A stretch of DNA of 7,776 nt from an uncultured Opitutaceae bacterium. GTDB lineage: Bacteria; Verrucomicrobiota; Verrucomicrobiia; Opitutales; Opitutaceae. How positions within the stretch are numbered: position 1 is the first letter of the stretch; each line of letters starts with the position of its first letter. This document shows positions 1 through 6,300 of this stretch, piece after piece. The stretch covers positions 1 through 7,776 of the forward strand of contig CALFNJ010000198.1 of the NCBI GenBank assembly GCA_937902865.1, in the 5' to 3' direction. The notes under the pieces are model-generated. The model was given only the letters and a program-made list of their open reading frames with translations, had not been told where the DNA came from and did no database searches. Both the position numbers and the translations under genes were made by a program.

Positions 1-594
1 CGATCGCGATCTCGCGGGCGACGAGGTCGACGCGGCGAACAGCGTCGCCTCCGCCCAGGCGCGCCGGCTCACGAACAACTCGCCACTCGCATCGCGATGC
101 TCACCTTCGGCGTCCGCGACCAGACCAACGATGTCGCCCGCGATCGCGTGCCGGTCGAGCGTGCGCGTGAGATAATCGAAGTAACGCGCGATCAGCCGCG
201 CCGCCTTCTCATGCAGCACCGGCGTCGCCACCTGCGCGCGAATGCTTTCGTGGCCGAGGAACGCCTCGGTCACGCGCTCGACTTCGCCGGCCGGCATTAC
301 GATCGGACGCAGCACGCGGCCCGAATCGACCATCACCACGCCCGCCACTGACGCGCCGCGGCGCTCGAGCTCAGCCGCGACGTGATAGGCAAGGTTCCCA
401 CCCGCCGAATAGCCGAAGAGGAGATGCCGCCCGTTCGGATCCGCTTTCTGGATCAGGGTCGCGTAGTCGGCGATGCGCGTCTCCGCCTCAAGGAAGTTGA
501 ACCCATGCACCGCGTACGGCCGCAGTTCCGCCGCGATCTGCAGATAGCCGAGCGCGTCCCCCGTGCCGGGAGGAAACGCAAACACTGGCGTGCC
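1..594 (-). other. Type I thioesterase (release) domain, C-terminus outside window
   Basis: Alpha/beta-hydrolase that takes the finished peptide from the last carrier and hydrolyses or cyclises it. It begins with VFAFPPGTG (918-926), the usual first strand and oxyanion loop. The nucleophile is Ser977 in GYSAGG (codon 406-408). Asp1004 in VVMVDS lies 27 residues later, the same Ser-Asp spacing as I recall for the surfactin thioesterase (Ser80, Asp107). The catalytic His should follow RRAWAEAT (1091-1098) but is not reached before the edge. The last 12 codons are Ser-rich with rare AGA and CGA and may be frameshifted. Upstream ornithine could serve as a cyclisation nucleophile, but nothing visible decides between cyclic and linear release. 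Confidence 0.93.
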
Positions 595-3336
595 CGCACC
601 GTCGTTCAGCTTGATCATCGGCTCGTCGATCCCGGCGACGCCGAAGCGCGCCGCATCGAGCACGACGCGCGCCTGCTCGCGGATCGTCGTGGCCTTGAAC
701 ACCGCGGACAGCGGCAGCTCCACGCCGAGCGCCTGGCGGATGCCGGAAACGAGTTTCGTGATCTTCAGCGAGTGTCCGCCCGACGCGAAGAAGTTGTCCG
801 TCACGCCCAGCCCGCCCTTGCGACCGAGCACATCCTCCCAGATCGCGAGCAGCGTCTTCTCCGTTTCGCTCGCCGGCGCCACATGCACGCGTCCGTCCGC
901 GCCGCCGCGCTCGGGCAGTGGCAGCGCCCGCCGGTCGACTTTGCCGTTCGGCGTCAGCGGAAACGCCTCGAGCCGCACGAAATGCGCCGGCACCATGTAC
1001 TCCGGCAGTTGTCGCTCGAGGTGCGCGCGCAGGATTTCGGCCGTCAGCGCCGGCGCCCCCGAAAAGTACGCCACCAGTGTCAGCATGCCTTCGCCCAGAT
1101 CGCGCGCGAGCACCGCGGCTTCCCGCACGCCTTCGTGCTGCGCAAGCCGCGCTTCGATCTCGGCCGGCTCGATGCGGAAGCCGCGGATCTTCACCTGCTG
1201 GTCCTTGCGCCCGAGGTACTCCACCACGCCGTCCTCCCGCCAGCGTCCGAGATCGCCGGTGCGATAAAGCCGCTCTCCGTCCTTGAACGGGTGCGCGATA
1301 AACTTCTCCCGCGTCAGCGCTTCGTCGTTGAGGTAGCCGCGCGCCAGTCCGTCGCCGCCGGTGTAGATCTCGCCGGCCACGCCCGGCGGCACCAGCGCGA
1401 GTTTCGCGTCGAGGATATAGACCATCGTGTTCGCGATCGGCCGGCCGATCGGGATGTCCTGCGGATAACTCTTCTCGATCACGTGGCAGCACGTGAACGT
1501 CGTGTTCTCCGTCGGACCGTAGCCGTTCACCACCGTGAGCGCCGGATGCGCCGCCCGGATCCGGTTGATGTGCGGCGCCGAAAGTTTTTCGCCCCCCGCC
1601 AGCAGGGTCCGCAGGCCCGTGAAGAGCGAGAGGTCCGTGTCGGCGAGCTGATTGCACAGGCTCGAGGTCAGCCAGAGCGTCGTGATGCCGTGGTCCACGA
1701 TCAGCCGCTTCATCGCCGCCGCGTCGAGCACCGCGCGCTCCGGCGGACGGCACAGCGCTCCGCCGTTGAGCAGCGCACCCCAGATCTCGAAGGTCGAGGC
1801 GTCGAACGACAACGCGCCCGTCATCAGCACGCGGTCCGCCGGCCCGAGGCGCACGTAATTCGTGTTCAGCACGAGGCGCAGGATCGAGCGATGCTCCACC
1901 AAAGCACCCTTCGGCGTTCCGGTCGTACCGGAGGTATAGATCGCGTAAGCCAGCGCGGTGGGACCCGCCCGTTCGGCCAATGGCGTCGGTACGACCGCCT
2001 CGAGCGCCCGCGCATCGCATTGCCATTTCGTCCGCGTCGCACCGCCCGCGGCCATGGCCGGGGCCGGCTTCTTTTTGATCCGCAGGATGACGTCGTAACC
2101 GAAGCGCGAAAGCTCGCTTTCTGCCTGCCCGAGCATCTTCGAGCATTCGATCTCCGCGATCTCCGGCCATTCCGTCCGCAGATCCTCCAGGAACGCGCGC
2201 GCCACGAACAGGTCCTCCGACCGGTCCGTCTTCGTGCGGTAACCCTGACCCACGTGCGCGCGCTCGAACTCCAGCAGCTCGCGCTCGAATTGTGCCTTCA
2301 GGTCCTGGTCCCAGACATTGCCCAGGAAGATGATCCCATCATCCGCCATCAGGCCGATCGCCTGCCGCAGCACGTCGCGCAGGTAATTCAGGCCGCTGAA
2401 GCACTGCAGCACGCTGTTGATGATCACGACGTCGAAGCCGTGCTCCTTCACTTTCCCGACTTCATGGGCCGGCCGGTGCTCGAGCCGGATGTTGTCCAGG
2501 CCGCGCTTCTTCCGCTCGCCTTCGGACCAGCGCAGGATCTCCGCCGACAAATCCGTGCCGTGATAGTACGCCACCAGCGGCGCCAGCCGGAACATCGTCA
2601 GGCCCGAGGCGCAGCCGATCTCCAGCACGCGCGACGCGCGCGTCACCCGCGGCGCGAGTTTTTTTCGCGCATTGTCGCCGTACTCGTCCATCACTTCGCG
2701 ACTCAGCCATTCGCCGGTGAAGCTGCTGCGCCAGCCGCCGCCCGAGATGTCGTCGAAGATTTCCTTGCCGACGTAATCCCACACTTCCTCGCGCATGAAC
2801 TCACCGATGCCTTCGGACTCGGCGTGCACGTCGCGGCTGTCCGGACAGAGCAATACCCCGAGATCCGCGCAGTCCCACTGCAGCCGGTTCAACGCCCGGA
2901 TGTGCTTCCGCCCGCCGATCAGGAACCGCGCGCGGGCGTCCCGCAGCATGAACTGCGTCCGCGCCGCCGGCAGCTCCGGATCCAGCGGGAGATAAGCGCC
3001 GCCCGCCTGCAGGATTCCGAGCAGCGATGTCACAAGATCGAACGCGCCGTCGACCATCACGCCGACAAATCCCTCCTTCGCCAGTCCGCGCGCCACGAGG
3101 AATCCCGCGATGCGGTTCGCCTGCCGGGCCACCTCCGCATAGGTATGCCGACGCGCGCCGTCGCCCTCGATCACCGCGATCGCGTCGGGGGTCGCCGCCG
3201 CGCGGGCCGCGAACTGCGCGTGCACCGTGCTCTGGCGAGGGTAGTCCGTCGCCGTGCGATTGAATGCCTCGATCTGCGCGCGCAGACCGTCGGTCGACTC
3301 ACTCTCATCCAGCAGGGAAAAATCGCCCAGTTTCAT
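1..3336 (-). CDS. NRPS terminal protein, A(Val-like) interrupted by methyltransferase, T, TE; 3' end outside window
   Basis: Terminal NRPS subunit; 1112 residues are visible with no stop before base 1. It starts at ATG 3336, the first Met after the upstream TAA, followed directly by a normal C-A linker (FSLLDESES, FNRTATDYP). Order: A domain N-part 35-170 (a1 HTYAEV, a2 LQAGGAYLPLD 109-119); SAM methyltransferase about 179-423; A domain remainder to 806 (a3 YTSGTTGTPKG, a5 NGYGPTE 604-610, a7 YRTGDL 691-696, a8 709-728, a10 NGKVDR with Lys799); carrier domain 822-893 with Ser856; thioesterase from about 915 with Ser977 in GYSAGG and Asp1004. It should adenylate a valine-like amino acid, methylate it or its thioester, and release the finished peptide. 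The N-terminus shows no docking helix, although it must pair with the C domain ending the upstream protein. The last 12 visible codons look unlike the rest of the gene and may be out of frame. NRPS identity is certain; methylation site and substrate are inferred. Confidence 0.96.
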   Translation of the reverse strand, partial: MKLGDFSLLDESESTDGLRAQIEAFNRTATDYPRQSTVHAQFAARAAATPDAIAVIEGDGARRHTYAEVARQANRIAGFLVARGLAKEGFVGVMVDGAFDLVTSLLGILQAGGAYLPLDPELPAARTQFMLRDARARFLIGGRKHIRALNRLQWDCADLGVLLCPDSRDVHAESEGIGEFMREEVWDYVGKEIFDDISGGGWRSSFTGEWLSREVMDEYGDNARKKLAPRVTRASRVLEIGCASGLTMFRLAPLVAYYHGTDLSAEILRWSEGERKKRGLDNIRLEHRPAHEVGKVKEHGFDVVIINSVLQCFSGLNYLRDVLRQAIGLMADDGIIFLGNVWDQDLKAQFERELLEFERAHVGQGYRTKTDRSEDLFVARAFLEDLRTEWPEIAEIECSKMLGQAESELSRFGYDVILRIKKKPAPAMAAGGATRTKWQCDARALEAVVPTPLAERAGPTALAYAIYTSGTTGTPKGALVEHRSILRLVLNTNYVRLGPADRVLMTGALSFDASTFEIWGALLNGGALCRPPERAVLDAAAMKRLIVDHGITTLWLTSSLCNQLADTDLSLFTGLRTLLAGGEKLSAPHINRIRAAHPALTVVNGYGPTENTTFTCCHVIEKSYPQDIPIGRPIANTMVYILDAKLALVPPGVAGEIYTGGDGLARGYLNDEALTREKFIAHPFKDGERLYRTGDLGRWREDGVVEYLGRKDQQVKIRGFRIEPAEIEARLAQHEGVREAAVLARDLGEGMLTLVAYFSGAPALTAEILRAHLERQLPEYMVPAHFVRLEAFPLTPNGKVDRRALPLPERGGADGRVHVAPASETEKTLLAIWEDVLGRKGGLGVTDNFFASGGHSLKITKLVSGIRQALGVELPLSAVFKATTIREQARVVLDAARFGVAGIDEPMIKLNDGAGTPVFAFPPGTGDALGYLQIAAELRPYAVHGFNFLEAETRIADYATLIQKADPNGRHLLFGYSAGGNLAYHVAAELERRGASVAGVVMVDSGRVLRPIVMPAGEVERVTEAFLGHESIRAQVATPVLHEKAARLIARYFDYLTRTLDRHAIAGDIVGLVADAEGEHRDASGELFVSRRAWAEATLFAASTSSPARSRS
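658..873 (-). other. Peptidyl carrier domain 2
   Basis: Thiolation domain between the interrupted A domain and the thioesterase. The motif reads DNFFASGGHSLK, with Ser856 (codon 769-771) as the phosphopantetheine site. Ala-Ser replaces the more usual Glu-Leu before the Gly-Gly pair, a mild deviation. It holds the valine-like residue, accepts the chain from the trans-acting C domain and presents it to the thioesterase. Confidence 0.94.
919..3234 (-). other. Adenylation domain with valine-like pocket, split by the methyltransferase insert
   Basis: The a1-a2 part lies upstream and the a3-a10 part downstream of the inserted methyltransferase. Core motifs are intact, including catalytic Lys799 in NGKVDRRALP and the hinge region GRKDQQVKIRGFRI; the end of a8 reads PAEIE rather than the usual LGEIE. 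Pocket residues by eye are D512, A513, F516, W555, L579, G581, G605, T613, F614 and K799, giving DAFWLGGTFK. From memory a classical valine code is DAFWIGGTFK, so valine or a close branched relative is the best guess. A beta-hydroxylated or other valine-like substrate cannot be excluded. Confidence 0.8.
2068..2802 (-). other. SAM-dependent methyltransferase domain inserted between a2 and a3
   Basis: About 245 residues (179-423 of this protein). SAM-binding motif I reads VLEIGCASG (237-245), followed by the acidic post-I motif GTDLS (260-264). FDVVIINSVLQCF (301-313) and GIIFLGNVW (334-342) match the NRPS-embedded methyltransferase pattern (NSVxQYF, FxGDV). A-domain sequence resumes near 425 and reaches a3 at 463. 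NRPS methyltransferases are more often found between a8 and a9, where they N-methylate the backbone. The rarer a2-a3 insertions described in interrupted adenylation domains have been linked to side-chain methylation. The motifs look intact, so the domain is probably active; whether it makes N-, O-, S- or C-methyl cannot be read from the sequence. Confidence 0.9.
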
Positions 3337-3351
3337 GCCTCGGATAAATTA
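3337..3351 (-). promoter_or_regulatory. Gene junction: TAA stop, 12-nt spacer and weak RBS for the downstream NRPS gene
   Basis: The upstream gene ends in TAA at 3349-3351. The next four codons in the same frame are TTT ATC CGA GGC, then the ATG at 3336. The only Shine-Dalgarno-like run is GAGG, ending one base before the ATG, which is too close for efficient independent initiation. Translation of the second gene therefore probably depends on coupling or reinitiation by ribosomes finishing the first. The AT-rich patch around the stop (AAAATAATTTA) stands out in GC-rich surroundings, as real gene boundaries often do. No promoter or terminator is visible, so the genes are very likely co-transcribed. 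Confidence 0.6.
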
Positions 3352-6300
3352 TTTTGGCGCCGCCGCCGCCACCATGGCCGCGAAGCGCTTCAGTCCCATC
3401 AGCCATTTCCGAACGGTCTCGGCCCGGAAGAGCCCCGTATCGTACTCGAGCGTGAGCGACAGTTTTCCGTCCTCGTCCGCCACGAATAGCGTCAGATCAA
3501 ACTTCGACGTCTTGAACGCATGCTCGAACGCGCGCACCGACGTCACGTCGCCGTCGTCCGCACTCGCGCCCCGCTTCGCCCCGACGTCGATGTGCACGTC
3601 CGCGAAATTCTGGAAGGCATAGACCACGTTCACCATCGGCTGGCGGTTGTTCGAGCGCGATGGGTTCACCTTCTGCACCAGCAGGTCGAACGGATAATCC
3701 TGGTGCTCGAACGCCTCCTCGCTCGCCTTCACCACCTGTGCGAGCAGTTCGTCGAACTCGGTCGTCTCGCTCACGCGCACGCGCACCGGCACGATGTTCA
3801 CGAAGAAACCGAGGAGATGCTCGAGGTCGGGGTGATTCCGGTTCGCGATGCTCACGCCGACGCAGCCGTCCTCCTGCTTCGTCAGCTGGAAGAGCAGCGC
3901 CTCGAACACCGCGAGAAACACGTTGGCGAGCGTCGTCCGTTTCGCCCGCGCCAGGCGGCGCAGCGCCTCCGTCGTCGCCGCATCGATCTCCGCCAGCGCC
4001 TTGTCGCCGCGGAAATCGCGCTCGTCGCCGGGGGAAAAATCATACGGCAACCGCAGCGCCTCCGGCGCGCCGGCCAGTTGCTTCAGCCAGTAGGTTTCGT
4101 CGCCGACAAAATCCCGGCCTTTCTGCCACACCGCGAAGTCCTTGTAATGGATCCGCAGCGGCGGCAGCGGATCCGCCGCGCCGCGGCGCCGCGCCGCATA
4201 AAGCGCGAAGAGTTCGCGATAAAGCACGTTGCCCGACCAGCCGTCGCCCACGATGTGATGCATCGTGAACAGGAAAACCGTGCGACCGCCGCCCAGCATG
4301 AGCAGCGTTCCGCGCAGCAATGGCGGCGCAACGAGGTCGAACGACGACGACGCCTCGCGATCCGCGTGCGCCCGGGCTTCCGCCTCCGGATCCGCCGCGC
4401 GCGAAAGATCGAGCCGGCGCAGCGTGAAGGACACCGTCGGCAGAATCCGCTGCCGCGGTTCGCCGTTCACGGTCACGAACGCCGTCCGCAGCGCCTCGTG
4501 CCGCGCGATCAGCGCCTGGAACGCCCACTCGAGCGCGTCGGCGTCGAGCGGCGATTCGATCAGGTAGGCCTCCGGCATGTTGTACGCCGCCTCTCCTCCG
4601 AGGTGGTGCAGCAGCCAGAGACGCTGCTGCGCATACGAAAGCGGATAGTCGGATTGCACCGGCGCCGGCGGAATCGTGACGCTGGCCTCGCGGCGTCCAT
4701 CCGCCGCCACCAGTTTGGCCAGGCCCGCAATCGTCGGAGTGGCAAAGAATTCGCGCAGCCCCGGACGCACGCCGAACGCCTGCTGCACGCGCGTGACCAC
4801 CTGCATCGCCTTCAGGCTGTGTCCGCCGAGCTCGAAGAAATTGTCCTCGATGCCGACCCGCGCCACTTGCAGCACCTCGCGCCAGATCGCCGCCAGCTTT
4901 TCCTCGCTCGCATCCCGCGGCGCCTGGAACGCGCTGCTCCGCACGCTCGCGTTCGCGTCCGGCGCCGGCAGCGCCCGGCGGTCGATCTTCCCGTTCGGCG
5001 ACAGCGGCAGCCGTTCAAGCTTCACCCAATAAGCCGGCGCCATGGGCTCCGGCAGCTCGGCCAGAAGATGCGCGCGCCACTCCGCCGGTCCGCCTTCGCC
5101 CGCCGGCACCACGTAGGCCACAAGCTCATTCGCGCCGTCCACGGTCCGCGCCTGCACGATCGCGTCGCGTACCGATGGATGGGTTTTCAACCGGGCCTCG
5201 ATTTCGCCAAGCTCCACCCGGAAGCCGCGCACCTTCACCTGACCGTCGCCGCGGCCGAGGAACTCCAGATTTCCATCCGCCCGCCAGCGCGCGAGATCAC
5301 CCGTGCGATAGAGCCGCCGCCGCGCGCCTCCAAGTTCCACCTCGACGAAACGCTCCGCCGTCAGCTCGGGCCGGGCAAGATAGCCGCGCGCCACCCCGGC
5401 GCCACCGATGTACAACTCGCCCGCAACCCCCACCGGACATGGCCGCCGACGATCGTCGAGGACATAGAGCTGCTGGTTCGCCATCGGACGGCCGATCGGC
5501 GCCGGCCCGTCGGTCGTCGCCAAACCCGCGAGCGACGCGCGATCCGCCTCGAAGAAGCACGTGTCGATCGTCGCCTCGGTCACGCCGTAGCTGTTCACGA
5601 TCCGCCTCGTCGCGCCAAAATCCTTCACGAGCTGCGCGTACTCCTTCGCCGGCAGCGTGTCCGAGCCGAGAATCAGCAGCTTCAGGTCGGGCAGCGCCAC
5701 GCGTTGCGCCCGCACGTGGTCCATCAGCGGCAGGATCAAACCCGGGGTGGACTCAAACAGCGTGATGCGGTGCCGCACCAAGAGTTCGCACACCGCCGCC
5801 GGATCGAGCCGCGTCTCCGCATCGCAGACCACGAGCGTGCCCCCGTTCGTCAACGCGCGGATGAAGTCACCCGCAAACACATCGAACGAGAGGCTCGCCA
5901 TCTGCAGCAGACGGACTTCGCCCGCCTCGAGTCCGTAACCGACGCGCCACGCGATGGCCGCATTCACCAGCGTGCGATGCTCCACCATCACGCCCTTCGG
6001 CTTCCCCGTGGAGCCCGAGGTGTAAATCACGTAGGCGAGATTCTCTGGCCGGAGGACCGTGACCGGAGCCTCGCTGGCAGGCACGACGTCCTCGATCACG
6101 ATGGTCGCGGTCTCAGCTGCCGGCGGCACCGGGGATTGGAAGGTGGCCGCCGACCTCCGGGCGGCGGATGCGACTCCGCCGACCAAACCACGCCCAGAAA
6201 TCCTCTCCCCACTGATGGCCGCCACGCGGTCCGCCAGCAGGCGCGAAACCACGATCAGCTTCGGCTGCGCATCGCTGATCATGAACGCCAGCCGGTCCGC

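Noticed and set aside
488..2170. A 560-codon minus-strand open frame overlapping the downstream NRPS gene
   Set aside because: It is the same strand in another frame. Its product is low-complexity Arg/Gly/Ala sequence, while the overlapping frame encodes a3-a10, carrier and thioesterase motifs.
2462..2782. Separate small methyltransferase gene
   Set aside because: The methyltransferase motifs are read in the same frame as the surrounding A domain, without any stop, so it is an embedded domain. The short open frame here is a shadow in another frame.
382..3489. A 1035-codon open reading frame on the plus strand
   Set aside because: It lies antisense to the second NRPS gene and across its junction with the first. 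The product is Arg-, His- and Ala-rich with no recognisable domain, as expected from the complement of GC-biased codons. The minus strand carries continuous NRPS motifs through the same bases.
6162..6181. Hairpin as a transcription terminator
   Set aside because: It lies in the middle of an A-domain coding region, has only a 7-bp stem and is followed by no T-run on either strand.
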